In this document: one piece after another, positions 25,203-34,300 of the stretch
How the letters are laid out: every line of letters starts with the position of its first letter
Position numbering within the stretch: the stretch's first letter is position 1
From: Sphingomonas anseongensis
Lineage (GTDB): Bacteria; Pseudomonadota; Alphaproteobacteria; Sphingomonadales; Sphingomonadaceae
Length of the DNA stretch: 64,000 bases
Assembly: GCF_023516495.1 (NCBI RefSeq)
Contig: NZ_JAMGBC010000001.1
Coordinates: 310,001-374,000, forward strand
Reading direction: 5' to 3'
The notes under the pieces: model-generated
Told to the model about the DNA's origin: nothing
Databases searched by the model: none
What the model saw: only the letters and a program-made list of their open reading frames with translations
Program-made: the position numbers and the translations under genes

Positions 25203-25934
25203 CTACGCAACGGCTCGCGCGCCGATGACCACCGGATAGCGGGGATCGAAACGGTTGAGCTTGCGCTTCGATATCTCTTGCACCGCGGCGGCATGAAGAA
25301 AGGCTGTTGCGCTCGAAAGATTACCGTAGCTGTGCGTGGTCACGCTCTTCGGGTCGAAGCTCCCTTCGAGGAGCCTGCCCAGGGCTTCCTCCGTAAGCGA
25401 CCAATACCAATGATAGCCCTTGTCCGGCTGAACGGGCGTGATTCCGGGAGTCGTGACCAGCAGGACGCCGCCTGGCTTGAGCGAGCGACGCACGTTCTCC
25501 ACGGCCCCCGGCATGTCGTAGACCAGGTGCAACGTCTGGGTGAGGATGACACAGTCGAAACGCGCGGTCGGAAGCGTTGCCGGATCGGCTAGGTCGCCGA
25601 TGATGGTCGCTTGTGGATTGCTCGCATCGACGTTGAGGATGTCTTGCTGCGTTACTTTTGAGCCGCCGAAGCGGCGCGAATAATCGTCCTCTTGGACCTC
25701 GAGGACATGACCGCGGACGTCCGACGCATGCTGATTCAGGAAGTCCTCGATGTAATGGCGGTCGATGGGAGTGCCGCGATCGTAACCCCAGTTCTGGCTG
25801 AGGGGCTGCGCCGAGGTGACTCTCCCGAGGCTCATGGCGCCCAGGCCGTGAACCCGCCTGACGGCCTTGCCCACCAACCGTATCGGACGTGGCAGTTTGC
25901 CCGCGAGTTGCCGCAACCGGTTTCTCCTGTTCAA
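25203..25934 (-). CDS. Class I SAM-dependent methyltransferase, divergent motif I
   Basis: In this 243-residue protein the usual D-x-G-x-G-x-G is replaced by L-E-V-Q-E-D-D-Y (about 78-85), but the downstream pattern is kept: I-I-G-D-L, F-D-C-V-I-L-T-Q-T-L-H-L-V-Y-D and L-K-P-G-G-V-L-L-V-T-T-P-G. Methyltransferases that follow or partner glycosyltransferases in such clusters often have this form. It lies between the ABC exporter and the GT2-deacetylase fusion, 14 and 10 bp away respectively, in one likely transcription unit. The loss of the glycine motif may alter SAM binding. Confidence 0.72.
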   Translation of the reverse strand: MNRRNRLRQLAGKLPRPIRLVGKAVRRVHGLGAMSLGRVTSAQPLSQNWGYDRGTPIDRHYIEDFLNQHASDVRGHVLEVQEDDYSRRFGGSKVTQQDILNVDASNPQATIIGDLADPATLPTARFDCVILTQTLHLVYDMPGAVENVRRSLKPGGVLLVTTPGITPVQPDKGYHWYWSLTEEALGRLLEGSFDPKSVTTHSYGNLSSATAFLHAAAVQEISKRKLNRFDPRYPVVIGARAVA

Positions 25935-25944
25935 TTGTCAGTGA

Positions 25945-27870
25945 CTATGGGCGGCCAAGCTGCCGCGCAAGGCGAGCAGAGTCCCAGTCTCCGACGAAGA
26001 CCCGCGGAAGCGCGAACGGGTTAGCCTCGCGGCGGACAAACAAGCCCTCCGCAAGGCAAGCGCAAAGGAAGCCGGCACGCTCGACCAGTTGCTCGAGCGC
26101 AGGGTCGTAATCGCCGTAAGGGTAGGCGAAGGTTCGCGGCCTTTCGCCCGTCAGCGCCTGGCATCGCGAAACGCTGTCACTGATCTCGCGCCCCTGTTCG
26201 CCGGCCGGCAGCTGCGGTAGCGATGGATGGCTGAGAGCGTGCGAGCCGAACGCGACAATGTCTGGCATCGCTGCGATTTCCGCGGCGGTCAGCGGGCGAT
26301 GAGAATCGCGGGGATGGGCGGGGACGCCGGCCTGCTCGCGCAATTGGTTCAACGCGTCGCGCGTATCCAAAGGCGTTTTATCGTAAAGGAGCGACCAAAT
26401 TCGCTGGTAGGCTTGCTGGCGCGGGGTTAGCGCCGGCGCTCCCGCCGGCCACTCCGAATCAAGGTCATGACGCTTGCCAAGCGCGACTTCCAGTGAGTCG
26501 ATCCGCAGTGTCTCCCCTTCGTGAGCCAGGACGATACGCTCGAGGTCGTCCCACCAGAATTCCTCGCCGCGATCGATGAGATCCGGCGAGATGAAGATTG
26601 TCGCGGGTATGCCGAAGCGTTGAAGCGAGGGGAGGGCAGTATGGAAATTGCCGGCGTATCCGTCGTCAAACGTCACCGCTATTGCGTTGCGGGGAAGCTT
26701 CCCCTCCCTGTTGAGTTCGACGAACTCATCGAGCGGCAAGGGCGTGCGGTTTCGCGATATCCACTGGAGCTGGTCGTCGAAGTTGGCGGGAGAGACCGCA
26801 AGCGACCAGGGATCGAAGCGTTCCTCAGCGATCCGGTGATACATCAGGATCGCCGGTCCCGGGGCGATCATCGGCCGCAGTCGCCGGATTGAAGCTCGCG
26901 CGGCTCGCACCACCGGCACGGCGAAGGGAAGGGAGCGCGCAATGTCGGAAAAGCGGGCGCGAACTCCCTGATATGGCCGGAGAGCGCGCTTGAGAGCGCG
27001 GCGGAGCCGCTCGTCATCGCGATGCGTGCTCCGGTCGACGTAGTTCTCGAACCACATAAGAAAGGCTCGACGAGCGTCGTGGTAGCTGCCGCGACGCTTC
27101 ACCTGCGCCATGCATGACCGGTCATGAAGGCGGTAATCGGACCAGATCGCGTCGGTGAAATAGAGCGTCGAATTCAGATAGAGCTTGGCGAGGAAGGCCT
27201 GATCTTCATAGGCGTTCTCGAACTTCTCCTCGAAGCCCCCGACCCTGGCGATGCTCTCGCGGCGGAGCATCAGGTCCGACATGCTTGGTGCATCAGCTTT
27301 GCCAAGGGGGTACAGCGCCAGCGTCGCCTCGCCCGGAGGAATCGGCCGGCCGCGCACATGCCCTGTGGGAATGATCCTGTCTTCGCCGCCGCTGTGGCTC
27401 TTCCAGTAGTTGACTGCACCGCCGATTGCATCGACGCCCGGCAACCGGTCCAGAAGTTCGACCTGCTCGGCCAGCTTTGATTTTCGCCACCGGTCGTCGG
27501 CGTCGATAAAGGCGACAAATTCACCGCGCGCCATGCTCAGCCCGAGGTTGCGCGTCGCGCTCATTCCTCGGTTGGCGTGCCCTGGGTGCTCGAAATAGCG
27601 AATGCGAGGGTCGCTCGTTTCGTAACGCCTGGCGATTGCGGTGCTCGAGTCAGTCGATCCGTCATCGATGAGAAGAAGCTCGAAATCGCCGAAATCCTGA
27701 GCGAGCACGGATTCAATCGCTTCGACGAAATGCTGTTCGGCATTGTAAAAGATCGTGATTACGGAGACCCGCGGCGCGCGCGACGACTTACCCGGCATGT
27801 TGTCGTCCGATTCTCCACTGTCCGTCGCAGAATGCTGCGAATCTCGACGTCCCGATGATCTCGGGCGCAT
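25945..27870 (-). CDS. Fusion of GT2 glycosyltransferase and polysaccharide deacetylase (NodB fold)
   Basis: The 641-residue protein joins two enzymes. Residues about 35-270 are a GT2 transferase (V-S-V-I-T-I-F-Y-N, L-I-D-D-G-S-T-D, metal site D-A-D-D at 123-126, catalytic E-D in Y-E-D-Q). Residues about 340-640 are a NodB-type deacetylase with T-F-D-D-G-Y-A-G-N (about 398-406) and the zinc motif S-H-A-L-S-H (about 545). It could transfer an N-acetylated sugar and then remove its acetyl group, or act on neighbouring chains. Both halves lack a signal peptide, so the deacetylase should work in the cytoplasm. Met25 is an alternative start. Confidence 0.85.
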   Translation of the reverse strand: MRPRSSGRRDSQHSATDSGESDDNMPGKSSRAPRVSVITIFYNAEQHFVEAIESVLAQDFGDFELLLIDDGSTDSSTAIARRYETSDPRIRYFEHPGHANRGMSATRNLGLSMARGEFVAFIDADDRWRKSKLAEQVELLDRLPGVDAIGGAVNYWKSHSGGEDRIIPTGHVRGRPIPPGEATLALYPLGKADAPSMSDLMLRRESIARVGGFEEKFENAYEDQAFLAKLYLNSTLYFTDAIWSDYRLHDRSCMAQVKRRGSYHDARRAFLMWFENYVDRSTHRDDERLRRALKRALRPYQGVRARFSDIARSLPFAVPVVRAARASIRRLRPMIAPGPAILMYHRIAEERFDPWSLAVSPANFDDQLQWISRNRTPLPLDEFVELNREGKLPRNAIAVTFDDGYAGNFHTALPSLQRFGIPATIFISPDLIDRGEEFWWDDLERIVLAHEGETLRIDSLEVALGKRHDLDSEWPAGAPALTPRQQAYQRIWSLLYDKTPLDTRDALNQLREQAGVPAHPRDSHRPLTAAEIAAMPDIVAFGSHALSHPSLPQLPAGEQGREISDSVSRCQALTGERPRTFAYPYGDYDPALEQLVERAGFLCACLAEGLFVRREANPFALPRVFVGDWDSARLARQLGRP

Positions 27871-27987
27871 TGTTATCAGCCGTATCGGGCCGCACCACGC
27901 AAATTCGGCATGGGTTGCTGAGGGGAGACCGTAGAATGCCGCTTCTGTCCAATGAGATATTGAGGTAATTCAGGAGCGGGCGGGGCG

Positions 27988-29175
27988 ATGGGGCCGGCCG
28001 CCGCGTCGCTAGGGGCCCAGGATCTGTCTCTCGAGAGCCTCCCCGCCGGCGGTGGCCGGAATCACTTCAATCTCCTCAGGCTTCTCGCGGCCTGTTCGGT
28101 CATCATCTCGCACGCCTATGCTTTGACAAGCGGTCCACAATCGTACGACCCGTTCGAGACGCTTATCGGCTTTGACCTGGGCACGACAGCAGTGCTCGTT
28201 TTCTTTGCGATTTCAGGATATTTCATTTCCCTCAGCTTCGATCGCCGCCAGTCGAACATTGCGTTCGTCATCGCTCGGGCGACCCGAATCCTGCCCGGCT
28301 TGCTCGTCGTTTCATTGGTCGCCGCATTCGTCGTCGGGCCGCTACTCACAACCTTGCCACTCTCCGCCTATTTCGCCGAGAGGGCGGTGTGGCTCTACAC
28401 GCTCCAAAACCTGTCGATCATTCAAATCATGTCGTCGAGCCTGCCGGGGGTTTTCGCGACGAATCCGGTGCCTGATTACGTCAACGCATCGCTATGGACG
28501 CTCTTCTTCGAGGTGGCCTGCTACATCGGCCTGTTTTTCGCGGGAATACTGGGATTTCTCCGGCGAGAACGCTTTCTTTGGATCGTCCTCGCTTGGCTGC
28601 CCGTCTACGCCATCGTGCGGTATCTCCCCGCACTAAAGGAAGACATTTACTTCGCCGTGTTCAGCCTGCCGTTCCTTATCGGAATGGCCGTGTATCAGTA
28701 CCGCGAGTCGCCAATCCTGAACGGCTGGTTCGCGCTCGTGCTGTTCGTCGCGGCGACCGGGTTGGGCGCGATGCATCACCCCGTCGAGGAGCTCTGGTCC
28801 GTCGCAGTAGCTTACGGGGCCCTCTGGCTAGGCTTTGCGCGAGCCCCCGCACTGCTTGCTTACAACAAGATGGGGGATTTCTCCTACGGCACGTACATTT
28901 ACGGCTTCCTCGTCGGCCAGGTGATTGCTGCCGTGATGCCCAACATTGGCGTTGGGGCATTGATGGCGCTCTCGCTGTCCATATCCTTGCTTTGCGGCAT
29001 GCTATCGTGGAAATTCGTGGAGAGGCCCGCGCTGCAACTGCGAAAAACCTTGATCGCGCGAAGCTTAAAGCGTCCGGAACCTAACGACGGTGGAGAGCTT
29101 TCCGATCATCGGTCGACCTCGGCCGACTCAGCCGGCTTGGTGGCGGAAGCCGCACCAACCGACGCACGATCATAG
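27988..29175 (+). CDS. Membrane acyltransferase (acyltransferase 3/OafA family)
   Basis: The 395-residue protein has about ten membrane helices. Its first part, N-H-F-N-L-L-R-L-L-A-A-C-S-V-I-I-S-H-A-Y, contains the family's R and catalytic-type His, and F-F-A-I-S-G-Y-F-I-S-L-S is the conserved second-helix motif. These enzymes O-acylate exported sugars or lipid-linked glycans. The C-terminal 45 residues are polar and cytoplasmic. Start ATG at 27988 lies after a G-rich stretch (AGGAGCGGG). It is divergent from the GT2-deacetylase fusion gene. Confidence 0.85.
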   Translation: MGPAAASLGAQDLSLESLPAGGGRNHFNLLRLLAACSVIISHAYALTSGPQSYDPFETLIGFDLGTTAVLVFFAISGYFISLSFDRRQSNIAFVIARATRILPGLLVVSLVAAFVVGPLLTTLPLSAYFAERAVWLYTLQNLSIIQIMSSSLPGVFATNPVPDYVNASLWTLFFEVACYIGLFFAGILGFLRRERFLWIVLAWLPVYAIVRYLPALKEDIYFAVFSLPFLIGMAVYQYRESPILNGWFALVLFVAATGLGAMHHPVEELWSVAVAYGALWLGFARAPALLAYNKMGDFSYGTYIYGFLVGQVIAAVMPNIGVGALMALSLSISLLCGMLSWKFVERPALQLRKTLIARSLKRPEPNDGGELSDHRSTSADSAGLVAEAAPTDARS

Positions 29176-29248
29176 GATTCTCTCTAAGCGGCTCGTCGCC
29201 CGCATTCTCCGCTCAGGCGTCGGTGACTGAATCACCTCGCTGCCCCCG

Positions 29249-31360
29249 TCACGCCTTGTTGTAGACTGGCGTGCCGGATTTCTTCGGTTCGGTGGTGGAA
29301 CCGCTATCGCACAGGTTTGCAATCTCCGATTCAAGCGCCGACGCAGTGAAAGGTTTTTGCAGGATCGATATGCCCTCCGCGCGGTCGCCGATCGCGTCAG
29401 CGTCAGCGTAACCCGTGACGATCAGCGCAGGGACTGCCGGACACAGGACGCGCGCCTGGCGAAGAAAGTCGGTGCCGGAAAGCTGGGGCATCGCATAATC
29501 GCTGATCAGCAGGTCGAAGTCGCATTCGCGGTTCTTCAGAATCTCGAGCGCCTGGGCTCCGTCAGGGGCCTGGGCTACCACGTGGCCGAGATCTTCTAGA
29601 AGTGCCGCGGTCGTGTTGCGTACCTGCGTGTGGTCATCGACGAGCAGGATGTTGAGCTTGCGGCTTTTTTTCCTGGTCGCTCGCTTGGGCGCGGGCGGCT
29701 CCGATCGAGCGGCACCTTCGGGCGCCCTCGGCAGCAGCAGCTCGGCGAGCGTTCCGGATCCCACCTCGCTTTCGATCAGGAAGGCGCCGTTCGACTGCTT
29801 TGCAAAGCCGTAGACCATGCTGAGCCCAAGGCCGCTGCCCTTGCCGACGGCCTTGGTCGTGAAGAACGGATCCATGACGTTGGCGAGTACGTCCGGGGGA
29901 ATGCCCGTCCCGGTATCCCGGACTGCGATCCGGACGTAATCGCCCGGCTCGGCTCCCGAGTCGCTGTCGGCTTCGACCGAGCAGTTTTCCGCGATGATCG
30001 TCACTGTGCCGCCATCGGGCATCGCGTCGCGAGCGTTGATGATCAGATTGAGGAGGGCGAGCTCCAGCTGCGCCTGGTCTACGAAAGCGTCGGCTACGCC
30101 ATCCGCAATCTTCCAGTCGATCTCAACGAGCCCTCCCAGCGTATGGGTGAGCAGGTCGGAAACGGCCTGCCGAAGCGCGTCTAGCTCAACCGGCTGCGGT
30201 TCAAGATTCTGGCGGCGCGCGAAGGCCAGAAGCCGGCGAACGAGGTCGCTTCCCTGCTCCGCCGCCCGCTTGGTCATTCCGAGTATCCGCTGCTGCTCCT
30301 TGTCGAGAGTCGCCTTCTTTTCGAGAAGGCTCACGCCACCGATCACGGCAGCGAGCAAATTATTGAAATCATGCGCGATTCCTCCGGTCAACTTGCCAAT
30401 CGCGTCCATTTTCTGCGCTTGGACCAGCTGCATTTCGAGCGACCGTTGATCGGTGATGTCGGTGATCGTGCCGGCAAACTCGATCGGACGTCCGTCGGGG
30501 TCCTTCAGGAGCACCGCCTGGTCGAGGAAATGCTTGTAGCTGCCGTCGGCGCATTGCCAGCGATATTCGATCGAGAAGCGGCCGGCGGCGCTCCGGACCT
30601 TGAGCGCGCTGGTCACCTTGTTGCGGTCGTCCGGGTGGAGCCGCTCGAACCACATTGCCGGATCTGCCTTGAGCTTCTGGTAGCTGATGCCGGTGATCGC
30701 CTCGACGTCTCCGCTCAGGAAGTTCGGAGTTCGGCGGGTCGAATCATACGGCTCAAGGTAGAGGACCATCGGCAGCGACTGGATGATGGCGGCCTGGCGC
30801 TGCTCCGCGCGGCGAAGCTCCTGCTCGGCTCGAAGCCTCTCCGCGTTGGCGCGCAGGTTCGCGTCGAGGAGCGCCTGTTCGTGTCGGGCCTTGCGTTCGA
30901 TCTCTTTCGTCTTTTCGAACAGGTCGACGAAGACCGCGACCTTCGACCTGAGGATGATCGGATCGACTGGTTTGAACACATAATCGACGGCGCCCATCGA
31001 ATAGCCGCGGATCAGGTGCTCCGCTTCCTTGTTGACGGCTGACAGGAAGACGATCGGAATGCCCTTGGTCTGGTCGCGGGCGCGAATGATCTGGGCGGTT
31101 TCGTAACCGTCGATCCCCGGCATGTAGACGTCGAGCAGGATAACCGCGAACTCGCCTTTCAGGAGATGGCGAAGGGCTTCCTCGCCTGAGCGAGCGAGAA
31201 CCACCTCGCCGAGGTCCTCGAGCACGGTTGCAAGCGCCAGCAGGTTTCGCTCGTCGTCATCGACCAGCAGGACCCGGGCCCGCTGCGGTTCCTCGGCGGC
31301 CGAGGGGCTTGCCACCTCGGCCTGCGGAATCGCCGGTATTTCGCCTATCGGCCGGTTCAT
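29249..31360 (-). CDS. Hybrid sensor kinase REC-PAS-HisKA-HATPase-REC
   Basis: The 703-residue soluble protein begins with a receiver domain (about 28-150; acceptor Asp77 in V-I-L-L-D-V-Y-M-P), then a helical linker, a PAS domain (about 190-310), a HisKA box with the phosphorylated His in G-G-I-A-H-D-F-N-N (about 332), an HATPase domain (N-box N-L-I-I-N-A-R-D-A-M, then G-S-G-L-G-L-S-M) and a C-terminal receiver (about 575-690; Asp in L-L-I-S-D-Y-A-M-P). No membrane segment is seen. It begins three bases after the stop of the large HAMP-repeat kinase gene, so the two are probably co-translated and could exchange phosphoryl groups. Confidence 0.9.
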   Translation of the reverse strand: MNRPIGEIPAIPQAEVASPSAAEEPQRARVLLVDDDERNLLALATVLEDLGEVVLARSGEEALRHLLKGEFAVILLDVYMPGIDGYETAQIIRARDQTKGIPIVFLSAVNKEAEHLIRGYSMGAVDYVFKPVDPIILRSKVAVFVDLFEKTKEIERKARHEQALLDANLRANAERLRAEQELRRAEQRQAAIIQSLPMVLYLEPYDSTRRTPNFLSGDVEAITGISYQKLKADPAMWFERLHPDDRNKVTSALKVRSAAGRFSIEYRWQCADGSYKHFLDQAVLLKDPDGRPIEFAGTITDITDQRSLEMQLVQAQKMDAIGKLTGGIAHDFNNLLAAVIGGVSLLEKKATLDKEQQRILGMTKRAAEQGSDLVRRLLAFARRQNLEPQPVELDALRQAVSDLLTHTLGGLVEIDWKIADGVADAFVDQAQLELALLNLIINARDAMPDGGTVTIIAENCSVEADSDSGAEPGDYVRIAVRDTGTGIPPDVLANVMDPFFTTKAVGKGSGLGLSMVYGFAKQSNGAFLIESEVGSGTLAELLLPRAPEGAARSEPPAPKRATRKKSRKLNILLVDDHTQVRNTTAALLEDLGHVVAQAPDGAQALEILKNRECDFDLLISDYAMPQLSGTDFLRQARVLCPAVPALIVTGYADADAIGDRAEGISILQKPFTASALESEIANLCDSGSTTEPKKSGTPVYNKA

Positions 31361-31363
31361 CGA

Positions 31364-34300
31364 TTACTCCGCCGCCTCAGCCGGGATCGGCGGAGCAGCG
31401 GCAGCCGCAGCTTCCCGAGCTCTGGCGACCCACACTCGAAGCAGAGCGAGGAGAAGCTCGATGTCGACCGGCTTGGCGATATAGTCGGAGGCGCCTGCGT
31501 CGAGGCACTTCTGGCGGTCGCCCTTCATCGCCTTGGCGGTGACGGCTATCAGCGGAACGTCCGCAAGCTCGGGCCTGCTTCGGATCTGCTGCATCGTCTC
31601 ATAGCCGTCCATGTCGGGCATCATGATGTCGATCAGCGCGACATCGACATCGGGTGTCTGTTCCAGGATCAAAATACCGTCTTTTCCCCGCTCGGCGTGG
31701 ACGACTTCAACGTCGTGGCTCTCAAGAACGCTGGTGAGGGAGAAGATGTTGCGGATGTCGTCGTCGACGATGAGGATCTTCGCGCCGGCAAGCTCGGGAA
31801 GCGGGCGGGAAACTGCGGAAACCTGCTTCGAGCGGCGAGGCTTACGGGCCTTGGCGCCCGCCGGGATCGATTTGAACATCTTCACCAGGTCGGCGCGCTC
31901 AGCCGGCTTCTCGATCACTCCGGCAGCGCCCATCGCGAGTACCGATTGCCGGCGCTCCGCCCCGGAAATCACGTGGATCGGGACGTCCTTCGTGTCCGGA
32001 TCGTGCTTGAGGAGGTCGAGCAGGACGAACCCGTCAATGTCAGCAAGGCCCAGGTCCAGCGTGACGGCGCTCGGCTGAAGTTTGCGCGCCATCGCCAGGG
32101 TTCCTGCACCCGCAGTTGAGATGACCCCCTTGAGGCCTGCGTCATGAGCGGCGTCGAGTAGGATCGATGCGAAGGTCGGGTCGTCCTCGACGATGAGGAC
32201 GAACGGCCGGTCGCCGAGCTCGTCGCGATCGTCGTTGACCTCGAAATTAGTCGGAAGCGCTGTCGGGACCACCGCTCCGCTATTGTCGTAGCGGGCCGAG
32301 GTGCCGTCGGTGATCGCCGGCTCGGCGTGGCTTTCGAGCGGGACGTAGAGGGTGAAGGTCGATCCTTCTCCCGCTCTCGACCGTACCTGGAGCTCGCCGC
32401 CCAGAAGGCGAGCGATCTCGCGGCTGATCGACAGGCCGAGGCCGGTGCCGCCATATTTGCGGCTGGTGGTCCCGTCGGCCTGCTGGAACGCCTCGAAAAT
32501 CAGCTTCTGCTTGTCCTCGGGAATTCCGATGCCGGTGTCGGAGACGGAAATCTCGATCGCGTGGTCGACGTTGCGGAGAACCGGGTGGGTTGGGCTCCAG
32601 CCCCCCTTCGCGCAGCTGACCGATAGAGTGACGTCGCCCTTCGAGGTGAACTTGAACGCGTTTGACAGGAGGTTGAGGACCACCTGCTGAAGCCTCTTCT
32701 CGTCGGTCCGGATCGTGTCCGGAAGCTTGGGGTCGAACTTGACGTTGAAGTCGAGGTGCTTGTCGGCAGCGAGCTGGCGGAAGGTCCGCTCCATGTGCTG
32801 CTTGAGGTTGCGCATCGGCATGTCGCCGACCTCGATCGTCACGGTTCCGGATTCGATCTTCGACAGGTCGAGGATGTCGTTGATCAGGTTTAGAAGGTCC
32901 GATCCGGCCGAATTGATCGTCCGTGCGAACTCCACCTGCTTGTCGTTGAGATTGCGCTGCTGGTTGTCGGCCAGGAGCTTCGACAGGATCAGGAGCGAGT
33001 TGAGCGGCGTACGAAGCTCATGGCTCATGTTGGCAAGGAACTCGGACTTGTACTTCGAGGTGAGCGCCAGCTGCTCGGCTTTCTCCTCGAGCGCCCGGCG
33101 CGCCATTTCGATCTCGAGGTTCTTGGCTTCGACCTGCTTCTTCTCGTTTTCGAGAAGCTGCGCTTTCTCCTGGAGCTCGTCGTTGGTCGCGTGAAGCTCT
33201 TCCTGCTTGCGGGTGAGCTCGGTCTGCCGCGCCTGGAGCTCCTGCGTCAGCAGCTGCGACTGCTTGAGCAGGCCCTCGGTGCGCATCGTCGCCGCGATCG
33301 TGTTCAACACGATTCCCACCGATTCCATCAGCTGGTCGAGGAAGTTCTGGTGGGTTTCGTTGAACTCCCCGAACGAAGCGAGCTCGATGACCGCCTTCAC
33401 CTCATCCTCGAACAGCGCAGGCAGGATGTTCACATTGGCCGGCTTGGCATGGCCAAGCCCGGAGCCGATCCGGATAAAGTCCGGCGGCACGTCCTTGAGC
33501 AGGATCGGACGGCGGTCCGCCGCGGCCTGGCCGATCAGACCTTCGCGGAGTTTGAACTCCTGCTTCAGCTCGTCGGCCGTTTCCGCGCCATAGCTCGCAA
33601 CGAGCTCGAGCTTGGTCTCATCCTCTTCGCGCTTGGTGACGTAGAACACGCCGTACTGGGCGTTCACCAACGGCGCGAGCTCGGACATGATCAGGTTCGA
33701 CACGGTCGCGAGGTCGCGTTCGCCCTGGAGCATTCGCGAGAAGCGGGCGAGGTTGGTCTTCAACCAATCCTGCTCGGCATTCTTGAGCGTCTGCTCCTTC
33801 AGGTTGCTGATCATCTCGTTGATCGTGTCCTTGAGCGCCGCCATTTCGCCCGACGCCTCGACCGCGATGGACCGGGTAAGGTCGCCCTTGGTCACCGCGG
33901 TCGCGACTTCCGCGATCGAGCGCACCTGGTTGGTCAGGTTGGCGGCCAGCTGGTTCACGTTGTCGGTGAGGTCGCGCCACAGGCCGGCGGCTCCAGGCAC
34001 CTTCGCCTGGCCGCCAAGCTTGCCTTCGATGCCCACCTCGCGAGCCATGTTGGTGACCTGGTCGCCGAAGGTCGAAAGCGTATCGATCATGAAGTTGATG
34101 GTGTCGGCGAGCGCCGCGATCTCGCCCTTCGCGTCGAGCGTCAGCTTCCGCTTGAGGTTGCCCTGCGCCACCGCGGTCACGACCTGCGCAATGCCGCGCA
34201 CCTGGTTGGTGAGGTTGGTGGCCATCAGGTTCACGTTGTCGGTGAGGTCCTTCCAGGTTCCGCCGACGCCCGGCACCTGCGCCTGGCCGCCGAGCTTGCC

